Assembly: GCA_013215385.1 (NCBI GenBank)
Contig: JABSOY010000031.1
Span: 1 to 32,678 of the forward strand
DNA from: Colwellia sp.
GTDB taxonomy: Bacteria; Pseudomonadota; Gammaproteobacteria; Enterobacterales; Alteromonadaceae
Length of the DNA: 32,678 nt
Reading direction: 5' to 3'
Of the stretch, positions 1 to 8,011 are shown one piece after another; the stretch's first letter is position 1, and each line of letters starts with the position of its first letter. Position numbers and translations under genes: made by a program. The notes under the pieces are model-generated. The model saw only the letters and a list, made by a program, of their open reading frames with translations. It did no database searches and was not told where the DNA came from.

Positions 1-158
1 ATTTTACGTGCTCTTTCCCAAGCCCTACTTCTGGCACTGACATTAACTTCGGCTAAAGGAAGAATATGATCTACCGCAATATTTTCATCTATACGATAAA
101 ATTTGCGAATGTTCTGACGAATTGGACAATCAGTGTTAAACGAATCATTAAAAAGCAT
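1..158 (-). CDS. putA: PutA-like proline dehydrogenase / P5C dehydrogenase, 5' end only
   Basis: This is the N-terminal 52 codons of a minus-strand gene that runs off the left edge of the window. The peptide starts MLFNDSFNTDCPIRQ and continues with IRKFYRIDENIAVDHILPLA and a RSRAWERARK stretch. From memory this matches the N-terminus of Alteromonadales-type bifunctional PutA, which oxidises proline to glutamate through P5C at the inner membrane. Only the N-terminal region is visible, so neither the FAD-binding proline dehydrogenase domain nor the aldehyde dehydrogenase domain can be checked. An AGGT Shine-Dalgarno lies 8 nt before the ATG. A LysR-type regulator gene lies upstream on the same strand, 242 nt away. 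The family call rests on a short segment and is moderately sure. Confidence 0.6.
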   Translation of the reverse strand, partial: MLFNDSFNTDCPIRQNIRKFYRIDENIAVDHILPLAEVNVSARSRAWERARK

Positions 159-180
159 GGGCTTGACCTAAAAAATTATT

Positions 181-200
181 AAATAGTGTTTTCACTATTT
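181..200 (-). terminator. Hairpin between the LysR gene and putA, possible terminator or leader structure
   Basis: A perfect 8-bp stem (AAATAGTG / CACTATTT) with a 4-nt loop. On the minus strand a T6 tract follows the stem after a few bases. It lies about 22 nt before the putA start codon, so it could end the LysR transcript or sit in the putA leader. The stem is AT-rich and weak. The rest of 159-400 is AT-rich spacer in which I see no gene. Confidence 0.3.
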
Positions 201-400
201 TGAGTTAAATACAATAAAATTTATTAGTGGAAATTAATCCAATCACGTAAAAAACGGATAATCTATGTTTTTGGCTGAGAAGAAAAGCAAAATATTTTTA
301 AGTTAACGATAAAAATATTTTACTTTTAGTATTAGGTTTAAAATTGTATACAATAAATATAGTATAAATTTTGGGTATTATTGAGGGCTAGTTGCTGGCT

Positions 401-1276
401 TTATTGAGGTGTCATAATAGCTGGAGCTTCGGGATCATCTTTTCTAAGTAAGTTTTTAATTTCAAGAATACGCTCTTCATTTTCATTGTCTTTATGAAAA
501 GCACTGAATAATTCACGTTCAAATACCGGTAATTCTTTTATTTCAAAAAGAGTCCCCTGTTCAATAAAAGGTTTAACTAACATATCTGGTAAATACGCAC
601 TACCGCCACATTGCAGCATCAAATCTAAAGCGATTCGCGCAGTACTGGTTCGAATCGCCGGAATTGATATTCCTTTAACTTCTTTAGCATGCCAATTAAT
701 AAAGCTGATTCCCCAATCGATCATAATATAGCGTTTAACATCGGATGGACTTTTTATCTCATTTTGAAAAGTGGTTACCGGTACTAAATTGAACATATGC
801 AAGGATTCTATTTTTAACTCTTCAACTTTGGGAGGATCAAATAGAATAGCAACATCTAATGTTCGTTCCAGTAATTGTCTGGTTAATTGTTCACGAGATA
901 ATATTTCAGCGACCAAACTGACATGCGGTTGGCTTAAATATATTTTTGATATCGCATCATGAATATATACATCCCATGTATTAGGTGTACCTGCTATAGA
1001 TATTTGTGCAACCTGTTCAGAAGCTAAAGCGACATCTTGTTTAGCCATTCTCAAGGTATTAAGCATATTTTCGGCATGCGGTACTAACCTTTCTCCAGCT
1101 AGGGTCAGCTGGATATTATTTCTTGCACGGTGAAATAATGTTACACCAAAATACCTTTCAAGCTGTCGTACTCTGGTACTAACTGCGGCTTGTGTTAGGT
1201 ATAGATTTTCAGCTGCTTTACCAAAGTGCCGACAATCTTTAACTTCTAAAAAAGTCTTAATTAACTCAACATCCAT
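401..1276 (-). CDS. LysR-family transcriptional regulator, HdfR-like
   Basis: A DNA-binding regulator of 291 residues. The N-terminus (MDVELIKTFLEVKDCRHFGK, then AAENLYLTQAAVSTRVRQLE) is a LysR winged helix-turn-helix over about residues 1-60. It closely resembles E. coli HdfR (MDTELLKTFLEV...RHFGRAAESLYLTQSAVS). Residues about 85-280 form the usual effector-binding domain. The frame is open 30 codons further upstream, but the family begins at MDxELxKTFLEV and an AAGAGA Shine-Dalgarno-like run sits before this ATG, so I start there. The gene points toward putA, which makes control of proline catabolism possible but unproven. HdfR itself is known for flagellar (flhDC) control in enterics. The effector cannot be told from sequence. 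Confidence 0.85.
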   Translation of the reverse strand: MDVELIKTFLEVKDCRHFGKAAENLYLTQAAVSTRVRQLERYFGVTLFHRARNNIQLTLAGERLVPHAENMLNTLRMAKQDVALASEQVAQISIAGTPNTWDVYIHDAISKIYLSQPHVSLVAEILSREQLTRQLLERTLDVAILFDPPKVEELKIESLHMFNLVPVTTFQNEIKSPSDVKRYIMIDWGISFINWHAKEVKGISIPAIRTSTARIALDLMLQCGGSAYLPDMLVKPFIEQGTLFEIKELPVFERELFSAFHKDNENEERILEIKNLLRKDDPEAPAIMTPQ

Positions 1277-1288
1277 TACGTTTTCTCT

Positions 1289-1301
1289 TATCGATACGAT
1301 A
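1289..1301. promoter_or_regulatory. T-N11-A dyad in front of the LysR gene
   Basis: TATCG-ATA-CGATA is a 13-bp inverted repeat that fits the LysR-type T-N11-A operator pattern. It lies 13-25 nt before the LysR start codon, next to the Shine-Dalgarno. An autorepressor site would fit this place. The motif is short and the region is AT-rich, so a chance match is possible. Confidence 0.35.
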
Positions 1302-1508
1302 ATTATTATTTGTTTTAAACCACAGCCAGTTAGCCGCATAATCCGCGAAAAAAAATACTCTGTCAACAGCGGTGAGTATGGATGTGTGGTTTGATTTTTA
1401 TATCAAAATTATGAACTTCACTGCAAAAAGAGTTTTCGAACGTTGTTGATTCTATTATTACCTGAAGTTTGGCCAAGATAACTCATGTTAAAGAAGGCTT
1501 TAATAAAC

Positions 1509-1649
1509 TTAAAGACCGATGAGGTAAGGCAAAGGTAAACCTATATTAATGTCAATTATTACTTCAGCCCCTTTAGGAACATTATAACTAGAGCCAATTA
1601 GAAGACATTTACCTTGTACGGCAGCTGATATTACAGCGTCAAATAAATA
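1509..1649 (-). pseudogene. Coding-like fragment without a start codon
   Basis: Within the gene-free stretch 1302-1710 one minus-strand frame reads 46 residues to a TAA stop with a protein-like composition. It begins YLFDAVISAAVQGKC and contains LLIGSSYNVPKGAEV and an ending LPLPYLIGL. There is no ATG, GTG or TTG start with a Shine-Dalgarno, and a stop codon lies directly upstream. It may be the 3' end of a decayed gene. I cannot name the family. A chance frame of this length is also possible, though the Gly, Pro, Val and Asp content is richer than expected in AT-rich spacer. I see nothing else in the rest of this gap. Confidence 0.25.
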
Positions 1650-1710
1650 TTATGTTTCATTAATCGCGCTAATAAGAAATTAACGGTTATACCTTACTTT
1701 ACTCGATATT

Positions 1711-2514
1711 TTAACAACGTATATTTTGTTGCGATATAAAGTCTAAAGAGTGTTGATTAAAGACTTCAGGGTTTTCAACATTGCATACATGACCACATTT
1801 ATGAATAGTTCTTAATAAACTATTCTTGTGTTGTTTAACCATCTCTTTTACTGGGCCCAGAAACATATGATCTTCCTTACCCATAATATAAAGAATAGGT
1901 ATGTCTATCTCTTTCTCTTTGAAATAACGCATTAATGGGTTAACGTCCATGGCTAATTTGAACCAACGAATAAATTCTTTCTGACACAAACGTTTAGCTT
2001 CGCGAACAAATAAATTACGGGATTCTTTATGACGCCTTTTGGGCATCATAATAAAAGCAAATAAACGGTATAGCCACATATAAGGTAAACAATGTTTAAA
2101 GGCGTTGCCCAAATAAACCAAGGTATTACTGCGCGCATTGAAACGAGTAATCGCACCGCCTAAAACCATACTCGATACGTATTTTGGTGCAAGCTCTGCG
2201 ATGTTGCGAATAATGATCGTGCCTAAAGAGATACCAACAAAGTGTGCACAAGCAATATCATTGTGATCTAACACATCAATAATATCTTCAGAAACCTTAT
2301 TAAATGAGTAATTACTATCAACAAAGGTTTTCACTAGGTGACTTGATTTTCCGTGACCACGAAGATCCAGTAAAAGAACATTGTATTCTTTCTGATAAGC
2401 TCTGATTTGACGAAACCATATTGCTGAACTTCCACCAGCACCATGGACAAAAACAACCCATACTTTACTGCTTTCATGTGGATAGATAGTATGAAAAAGA
2501 ATTGGTTCTTTCAT
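1711..2514 (-). CDS. Alpha/beta-fold hydrolase
   Basis: A 267-residue soluble hydrolase of the alpha/beta fold. The triad is visible: nucleophile Ser96 in the elbow GISLG, acid Asp215 in MGKEDHMF, and base His242 in KCGHVCNVENP. HGAGGSSAIW near residue 24 forms the oxyanion loop, and DLRGHGKSS follows at residues 50-58. Residues about 120-195 make a basic cap domain. The substrate cannot be read from the sequence. Esterase, thioesterase or lactonase activity are all possible. An AGG-type Shine-Dalgarno is visible 14 nt upstream. It is divergent from the HMG-CoA reductase gene across 326 nt, but that alone does not link their functions. Confidence 0.85.
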   Translation of the reverse strand: MKEPILFHTIYPHESSKVWVVFVHGAGGSSAIWFRQIRAYQKEYNVLLLDLRGHGKSSHLVKTFVDSNYSFNKVSEDIIDVLDHNDIACAHFVGISLGTIIIRNIAELAPKYVSSMVLGGAITRFNARSNTLVYLGNAFKHCLPYMWLYRLFAFIMMPKRRHKESRNLFVREAKRLCQKEFIRWFKLAMDVNPLMRYFKEKEIDIPILYIMGKEDHMFLGPVKEMVKQHKNSLLRTIHKCGHVCNVENPEVFNQHSLDFISQQNIRC

Positions 2515-2840
2515 TTTTTTAAGATACCTACTGCACTTGTTTATATAAACTTAAGAGCAGCGAGTATAGACTAAATCAAAGAATAATTTCCTAATAAGTT
2601 AGTTTAAACATTCCTTTGTCAACGATATTGCATAATTAACATAAATATTTAAAGATTTATCAGTCCATTGCGGTGCAAATCCCATATCCATAAAAATCTA
2701 TGTGCTGGTCAATCTAATCACAAAGCAACCTTTTAAAAACTTACTTATAATTACTTGCTAAGCTCCTTACTGAAACGATAGAATTGTCCGATGACGACCA
2801 AATTTAAAGATTTTCTCTCAAATTGATTACTAGCTAAAAG
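2515..2840. other. Divergent intergenic region, hydrolase / HMG-CoA reductase
   Basis: 326 nt of AT-rich DNA that should hold the promoters of both divergent genes. A TTGTCC around 2785 could be a weak -35 for the plus-strand gene, but no convincing -10 partners it. No reading frame with a start and a Shine-Dalgarno, and no strong hairpin, was found. Confidence 0.4.
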
Positions 2841-4109
2841 ATGATGACATACGTGAATAAAAACAAACATTTTTCCGATGATTTATTAAAAGATAAAACT
2901 GCCCAGAACTTGTACAGCGCACTATCTTCCGACATTAAAGCCCCATATATAAAGTTTCCTAATGGCAGTGGCTGCGATGTAGTTGCGGTTAATAAGCGGT
3001 GGGATCACTTACTTAAAGATAAGAACAATAAAAAACATGCTGCGAGTTTATATTCAGGTGAGGACTTAAGCGCATATGCATCTAATATCGAAAATTGTAT
3101 AGGTACTGTAAAAGTTCCCGTAGGCGTTGCTGGCCCTATCAGAGTTAAAGGAACATATGCCCAAGGTGATTTTTTATTACCTATGGCTACGACTGAAGCA
3201 GCCCTTATAGCCAGTTATCATCGAGGTTCGGTACTAATTTCTAAAGCAGGCGGTTGCTCGGCGATATTAATATCAGAAGGGGTCAGTCGTTCACCAGCGT
3301 TTGCATTTAATTCTATTGAAAATTTAGCTATTTTTTCTCATTGGGTTTTGCTCAATAAAGATAAACTGAGTGATGCCGCTAAACAAACCAGTAATTATTG
3401 TCGATTAATCGACATTAGCATTGCCTCGGAAGGAAATCACCTGTATTTATTATGCGACTTCACTACAGGCGATGCCGCTGGTCAGAATATGGTAACCATA
3501 GCAACACAGGCTATTTGCGAATATATTATCGCCAATACACCAGTACAGCCCGAGTATTGGTTTGTCGAAGCAAATTGTTCTGGAGATAAAAAGTCAACAG
3601 CGCAATCCTATACCAGTGTTAGGGGTAAAAAGGTCTCTGTTGAAGTTAATATACCTGAAAAATTAGTTAAACGTTTCTTGCATACAACCCCTCAACGTAT
3701 GGTCGATTGCTGGCGAATGTCTGCACTAGGTGGTGTTATGAGTGGCACAATGGGTGTACAAGGGCATTATGCTAATAGTCTTGCGGCAATGTTTATCGCT
3801 TGTGGTCAAGATGCTGCTTGTGTTGCTGAAGCGGCCGTAGGTATCACTCGCTTTGAATTACGCGCGGATGGCTCTTTATATTGTGCGGTAACTTTACCCA
3901 ATTTAATTGTCGGCACCGTTGGCGGTGGCACAAAATTACCTAGCCAGAGAGCTTGCCTAGAAATGATGAATTTACCGAAAGAAAACCAGGCCAGAGCCTT
4001 TGCTGAAGTTTGTGCCGCCGCCGCATTAGCAGGAGAAATATCGATCATTGGCTCACTTGCCGCTGGCGATTTTACTTCAGCCCATAAAAGCTTGGCACGT
4101 GACCGATAA
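2841..4109 (+). CDS. Hydroxymethylglutaryl-CoA reductase, class I type
   Basis: Reduces HMG-CoA to mevalonate with NAD(P)H, the entry step of the mevalonate route to isoprenoids. At 422 residues it is about the length of a soluble HMGR catalytic domain, with no membrane anchor. Family motifs appear in order: ENCIGTVKVPVGVAGP (84-99), ATTEAALIAS with catalytic Glu119, TGDAAGQNM (209-217, in place of the usual MGDAMGMNM), GDKKS with catalytic Lys at 250/251, GQD with Asp324, VGTVGGGTKLPSQ (358-369), and SAHKS with catalytic His415. The catalytic residues are all present. The GDAAGQNM and SGDKK segments differ slightly from textbook forms. No other mevalonate-pathway gene is in the window. An AAAAG Shine-Dalgarno precedes the ATG pair. 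Confidence 0.92.
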   Translation: MMTYVNKNKHFSDDLLKDKTAQNLYSALSSDIKAPYIKFPNGSGCDVVAVNKRWDHLLKDKNNKKHAASLYSGEDLSAYASNIENCIGTVKVPVGVAGPIRVKGTYAQGDFLLPMATTEAALIASYHRGSVLISKAGGCSAILISEGVSRSPAFAFNSIENLAIFSHWVLLNKDKLSDAAKQTSNYCRLIDISIASEGNHLYLLCDFTTGDAAGQNMVTIATQAICEYIIANTPVQPEYWFVEANCSGDKKSTAQSYTSVRGKKVSVEVNIPEKLVKRFLHTTPQRMVDCWRMSALGGVMSGTMGVQGHYANSLAAMFIACGQDAACVAEAAVGITRFELRADGSLYCAVTLPNLIVGTVGGGTKLPSQRACLEMMNLPKENQARAFAEVCAAAALAGEISIIGSLAAGDFTSAHKSLARDR

Positions 4110-4133
4110 TTGAGCTAATTTCAGCTTAATTAT
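4106..4133 (+). terminator. Possible terminator after HMG-CoA reductase
   Basis: An 11-bp AT-rich hairpin with one G-T pair (ATAATTGAGCT / AGCTTAATTAT) overlaps the stop codon and is followed by a short CTTTAAG. The U tract is poor, so this is a weak call. Confidence 0.3.
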
Positions 4134-4576
4134 CTTTAAGCGGAGATAAATAAGTTTAATTTTTAGGGGGTATCGAATCAGTTAATTAATACTGAATCAG
4201 CGTATATATTGGATTTACGTCAACAGGCATACCTCAACAATGACCAAATCCTGCTTGCTTGTACTTGTCAATATCGTGCACCATAACATTGACTATTTAC
4301 GTTTGCTTCAAAAACAACTTAGTGTGCTTTCTCAATTCTGTTATATTTAATGGACACCCTATCGAAAGCGCAACTAAAGTATCTATCGATGAAATGGTTA
4401 ATTTTAATATTTTAGTTTCTTTGCATTGAATTTAGAGCTTTTGAAAAGATAAAATAGGCTGCAGTTGTTTTTTTTCCATAATAAAACCTGTTATTTTTAT
4501 CTTGTTTTTAAAAGTCTTTTTATTGAGATATCAATAAAATACTTCAAAAATCCGTTAAATTTATCTAGGCTAAATA
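4134..4576 (+). other. 443-nt gap with overlapping short coding-like frames, possibly a decayed gene
   Basis: No intact gene. Three consecutive plus-strand segments in three frames read as protein-like peptides. 4167-4286 contains AYILDLRQQAYLNNDQILLA. 4240-4350 begins with ATG and contains YLRLLQKQLSVLSQF. 4322-4429 contains NGHPIESATKVSIDEMV. Read together they could be one gene broken by frameshifts. I do not recognise the family, and none has a convincing Shine-Dalgarno. Chance frames of 35-40 codons are common in AT-rich spacer, so confidence is low. Confidence 0.2.
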
Positions 4577-4855
4577 ATGAAAAAAGATATCGCAAAAAAT
4601 CTCCTCAAAAAACATGACAAACTGATTCATAGTGAGAATGTTACTGTGGTTTCTCATATACAACGCGAGCAAGACGATTGGTTTATTAATACGGTCATGA
4701 TAAAAGACTGCGATGCACCTTTTAAGTACAAGCGTAAAAAGGCTTATAAGTCACTCACCAAGCAACAAGTAAATATCACCTATTATCCAAGTACGGAATC
4801 AATTGCCGGTTTTGAAATAGAAACGATGAATATCGTTAGAATTAAAGTCGCTTAA
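4577..4855 (+). CDS. Small hypothetical protein, 92 residues
   Basis: I do not recognise a family. The product is soluble and basic, with no signal peptide or membrane segment. An N-terminal Lys-rich helix-like part (MKKDIAKNLLKKHDKLIHSE) is followed by alternating hydrophobic and charged residues that suggest a small beta-rich fold, ending in GFEIETMNIVRIKVA. A TAGG Shine-Dalgarno lies at a workable distance from the ATG. It stands alone, 467 nt after the HMGR gene and 271 nt before the Yip1-family gene. The length and sound start make a real gene likely. Confidence 0.6.
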   Translation: MKKDIAKNLLKKHDKLIHSENVTVVSHIQREQDDWFINTVMIKDCDAPFKYKRKKAYKSLTKQQVNITYYPSTESIAGFEIETMNIVRIKVA

Positions 4856-5126
4856 TTTTAGAACAATCGTCAAGTTTATCCATTCCATGACTTCATCTTT
4901 AAATAACAAAATAATATATCAGCATATAGATATAAGTTATTTTGGATATAAACAGAACTTATTTACCCTTAATTTAGCTTAATTTCTCTTCACCTCTTGA
5001 CGAAAGCTTCGCCATCTTACATAAATATGGTATCAATAATAAAAAATATTGATCGATTCAGGCATTTATTAATAAATAATAATAAATATATAAATGTAAA
5101 TTTGGGGACAGCGAGAGGATTTTATT

Positions 5127-5726
5127 ATGATATTAAATCATATTTGGGGATTATATACTGACCCTAAGAAAGAGTGGCAAACGATTGAAAAGCGTCACGA
5201 GAGCTTAATGTATAGCATGATTCATATCATTACGATTGCGTTAATACCTGCAATTTGTAGTTATTATGCTGCCGCACATATTGGCTGGACGATAGGCGCA
5301 GGAGACCCAATAAAATTAACACAGCAAAGTGCTATGATAATGTCAATTGGAATGTATTTTGGACTGATTTTAGGCGTGATAGTTTTAGCTTATTTAATTC
5401 AGTGGATGGCAAAGACTTTCGATTCAACTCCTGACTTTACTCAGTCATTAGAATTGGCTGCTTATACGGCAACCCCTTTACTTATGGTTGGACTTACCGC
5501 CCTATTTCCAGTGCTTTGGTTTGTAACCTTAGCGGGATTAGCTGCCTTATGTTATTCGGTTTATTTATTGTATTCTGGCGTGCCGATCATGATGAACATC
5601 CCAGAAGAGAAGGGCTTTATTTATGCAAGTTCGGTAGTTACCTGTGGTTTGGTCTTATTAGTCTCTTTAATGGCATTTAGCGCCATTATGTTAGGCATGG
5701 GCTTTGGCTCTGAGTATATTGCCTAA
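5127..5726 (+). CDS. Yip1-family membrane protein
   Basis: A 199-residue inner-membrane protein with about five hydrophobic segments, near residues 29-50, 70-92, 115-127, 128-150 and 165-192. The N-terminus (ILNHIWGLYTDPKKEWQTIE) is the typical opening of bacterial Yip1-domain proteins, where a short helix with a DPKKEW-like motif precedes the membrane part. The molecular role of bacterial members is not established. The AGAGG Shine-Dalgarno is well placed 8 nt before the ATG. A strong hairpin terminator follows and is shared with the convergent purF. Confidence 0.8.
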   Translation: MILNHIWGLYTDPKKEWQTIEKRHESLMYSMIHIITIALIPAICSYYAAAHIGWTIGAGDPIKLTQQSAMIMSIGMYFGLILGVIVLAYLIQWMAKTFDSTPDFTQSLELAAYTATPLLMVGLTALFPVLWFVTLAGLAALCYSVYLLYSGVPIMMNIPEEKGFIYASSVVTCGLVLLVSLMAFSAIMLGMGFGSEYIA

Positions 5727-5742
5727 TATTTAGCTGAACCTG

Positions 5743-5782
5743 AAAAAAAGCCCGTTTAACTTTTAGCTAAACGGGCTTTTTT
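5743..5782. terminator. Bidirectional terminator between the Yip1-family gene and purF
   Basis: The stem AAAAAAGCCCGTTTA pairs with TAAACGGGCTTTTTT around a short loop. It has A and T tracts on both flanks, so it can end transcripts from both strands. It sits 17 nt after the plus-strand gene and 20 nt beyond the purF stop. Confidence 0.9.
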
Positions 5783-5801
5783 ATCAACAAAAAGTACTAA
5801 A

Positions 5802-7319
5802 CTATTCAGCACCTTCATTATGCATATCTATAATTGAATCTGCATCTTTATCAGAATCTTCTTTAGTGTCATTATTTCTCAAGGCATCTAACCTGTCTAA
5901 ATAAGCTTGGTCGATATCATTAGTAATATATTCACCGTTGAATACTGATGTTTCAAATTGTTTGATCTCAGGGTTAGCATCCCCCACGGCAGTCACTAAA
6001 TCTTCTAATGTTTGGAAAATAAGTTTATCAGCACCAATCAATTCGCATATATCATCTAATTCACGACCATGGGCAATTAATTCATTAGCACTTGGCATAT
6101 CGATACCATATACATTAGGGAAACGAATTTCAGGGGCTGCAGAGGCAAAGTAAACATTTTTTGCGCCAGCGGCTCTAGCCATTTGAATAATTTGTCCAGA
6201 AGTGGTGCCACGTACAATAGAGTCGTCAACCAACAATACATTTTTTCCGGCAAATTCTGTCGTTATCGCATTAAGCTTACGACGTACTGACTTTTTACGC
6301 TGCTCTTGACCAGGCATAATAAAAGTACGACCAATATAACGGTTTTTCACAAAACCTTGACGGTATGGAATGTTTAAATGTCGTGCAATTTCAAGCGCTG
6401 TATCACACGATGTTTCTGGAATTGGAATAACAACATCAATATCGATGTCTTCCCATTCTTTCGCTATTTTATCACCGAGCTTTTTCCCCATTGCAACGCG
6501 TGAGGCATAAACTGAAATCTTATCGATTGCAGAATCTGGGCGAGCAAAATAAACATACTCAAAAATACATGGATTGAAGGTTGGGTTCTCAGCACATTGT
6601 TGGCTATGAATTTGACCATCGTTAGTGAAGTAAATGGCCTCACCTGGCGCTACGTCACGAACAAAATTAAACTCATTGGCATCAAGTGCAACAGATTCAG
6701 AGGCGATCATGTATTCAACACCTTTTTCAGTTTCACGTTTCCCAAAAACGAGTGGACGAATACCATTAGGATCACGAAATGCAACCATGCCATGACCAAC
6801 AATGACAGCAACCGTTGCATACGCACCACGAATACGCTTATGCACCTGACCAATTGCAGTAAAAATGTCATCTGGTGTCAACTTTAAATTTGCTGATAAC
6901 TGTAATTCATGACCCAAGATATTGAGTAATAATTCAGAGTCAGATGTAGTGTTAACATGACGACGAGCGACGTTATATAACCATTCTTTTAATTCAACCG
7001 CATTGGTTAAGTTACCATTATGCGCAAGAGAAATACCAAAAGGTGAATTTGCATAAAAAGGTTGAGCTTCTGATGAACTTGAAGTACCTGCAGTTGGGTA
7101 TCGAATATGACCAATACCTATATTGCCTTGCAAACGCAACATATGACGCGTATGAAACACATCTTTTACTAAACCATTACCTTTACGTAGTCTTAAGGTA
7201 TTATTGTGAATAGTCACAATACCTGCAGCGTCTTGACCACGATGTTGAAGTACAGTTAATCCGTCATACAATGCCTGACCAACAGGTGTTTTACCAACAA
7301 TGCCAACAATACCACACAT
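5802..7319 (-). CDS. purF: Amidophosphoribosyltransferase
   Basis: Catalyses the first committed step of purine synthesis, PRPP + glutamine to phosphoribosylamine, in the cytosol. It has 505 residues, as in E. coli. MCGIVGIVG puts the nucleophile Cys at position 2, exposed after Met removal. The N-terminal glutamine amidotransferase domain (about 1-235) is followed by a phosphoribosyltransferase domain with the PRPP loop [15 protein letters not shown]. The frame opens 5 codons earlier at a GTG, but that GTG-GAG is the Shine-Dalgarno (GGAG, 9 nt before this ATG), so I start at MCG. cvpA lies 112 nt upstream on the same strand, the usual cvpA-purF pair. Confidence 0.97.
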   Translation of the reverse strand: MCGIVGIVGKTPVGQALYDGLTVLQHRGQDAAGIVTIHNNTLRLRKGNGLVKDVFHTRHMLRLQGNIGIGHIRYPTAGTSSSSEAQPFYANSPFGISLAHNGNLTNAVELKEWLYNVARRHVNTTSDSELLLNILGHELQLSANLKLTPDDIFTAIGQVHKRIRGAYATVAVIVGHGMVAFRDPNGIRPLVFGKRETEKGVEYMIASESVALDANEFNFVRDVAPGEAIYFTNDGQIHSQQCAENPTFNPCIFEYVYFARPDSAIDKISVYASRVAMGKKLGDKIAKEWEDIDIDVVIPIPETSCDTALEIARHLNIPYRQGFVKNRYIGRTFIMPGQEQRKKSVRRKLNAITTEFAGKNVLLVDDSIVRGTTSGQIIQMARAAGAKNVYFASAAPEIRFPNVYGIDMPSANELIAHGRELDDICELIGADKLIFQTLEDLVTAVGDANPEIKQFETSVFNGEYITNDIDQAYLDRLDALRNNDTKEDSDKDADSIIDMHNEGAE

Positions 7320-7431
7320 GAATTTATTCTCCACAGAACTAAAAATTAAAATGTTTTAAATACAAAACACTCTAGTAAATAAAATTTGTAACCATTAACA
7401 ACAGCCCCATCTTATGTGGCACTGTAAAAAT

Positions 7432-7914
7432 TTATTTTAAAAAGCTTGATGAGTTTTTTAAATACTCGAAAAACCACTCAACAATTAAAGTGAACTCGGG
7501 GATCAGCTGAGACTTTATCCACCAATTACTTGACGACACGGGTGTAAATGCGTCCATAAAAAATAAAATTGCACTTGTAATAAGTACACCACGTAATGCA
7601 CCGAATACTAAACCAAGCACTCTATCGGTGCCGGATAAGCCCGTTTTACTGACTAACTGACCAATTAAGTAATTTACTAGAGCACCAATAATCAAAGTGG
7701 TTATAAAAAGAATAGCAATAGCAGCAGCATTGCGCAGAGTTTGATCGGAAATACTTGTGAGTAAATTTGCAAGGTTTTCATAAAATTTGCTGGCAATGAA
7801 GAAGGCACTGATCCAGATAACCAGAGATACTGCTTCTTTGACAAAGCCGCGAACCAGACTAATTAAGGTTGATATGCCTACAACTGCCAAAATGGCATAA
7901 TCTATCCAAACCAT
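7432..7914 (-). CDS. cvpA: CvpA family inner-membrane protein
   Basis: A 160-residue membrane protein, close to the 162 of E. coli CvpA. It has four predicted membrane segments: about 5-20 (AILAVVGISTLISLVRG), 28-45, 62-90 and 102-122. The family signature GFVKEAVSLVIWISAF follows the first segment. CvpA is needed for colicin V production in E. coli, and its basic function is linked to envelope integrity. The pairing with purF is conserved. Upstream, dedD ends 97 nt away, which leaves room for an own promoter. Confidence 0.93.
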   Translation of the reverse strand: MVWIDYAILAVVGISTLISLVRGFVKEAVSLVIWISAFFIASKFYENLANLLTSISDQTLRNAAAIAILFITTLIIGALVNYLIGQLVSKTGLSGTDRVLGLVFGALRGVLITSAILFFMDAFTPVSSSNWWIKSQLIPEFTLIVEWFFEYLKNSSSFLK

Positions 7915-7960
7915 AAATTAAACGTTACCAATGATTGCTTGCCATTAAGTAGAGGCGCGC

Positions 7961-7991
7961 ATTCTAACAGGAAGACACTATATTGTGCCAA
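7961..7991 (-). promoter_or_regulatory. Possible cvpA-purF promoter
   Basis: On the minus strand TTGGCA (-35-like) and TAGAAT (-10-like) are separated by 19 nt, which is longer than ideal. They lie between dedD and cvpA. I looked for a PurR operator here and found only a partial match, which is not claimed. Confidence 0.3.
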
Positions 7992-8011
7992 TCTTTTTAT
8001 TAAAACCTATT

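Noticed and set aside
289-321. Inverted repeat AAAATATTTTT...AAAAATATTTT upstream of putA
   Set aside because: It is purely A/T, and such repeats are expected by chance in this spacer.
7320-7334. GTG start five codons upstream for purF
   Set aside because: The GTG-GAG contains the Shine-Dalgarno. PurF needs Cys at position 2, which only the ATG at 7319 gives.
7915-7960. PurR operator before cvpA
   Set aside because: Only about half of the ACGCAAACGTTTTCGT consensus matches (around an AACGTTT), too weak to claim.
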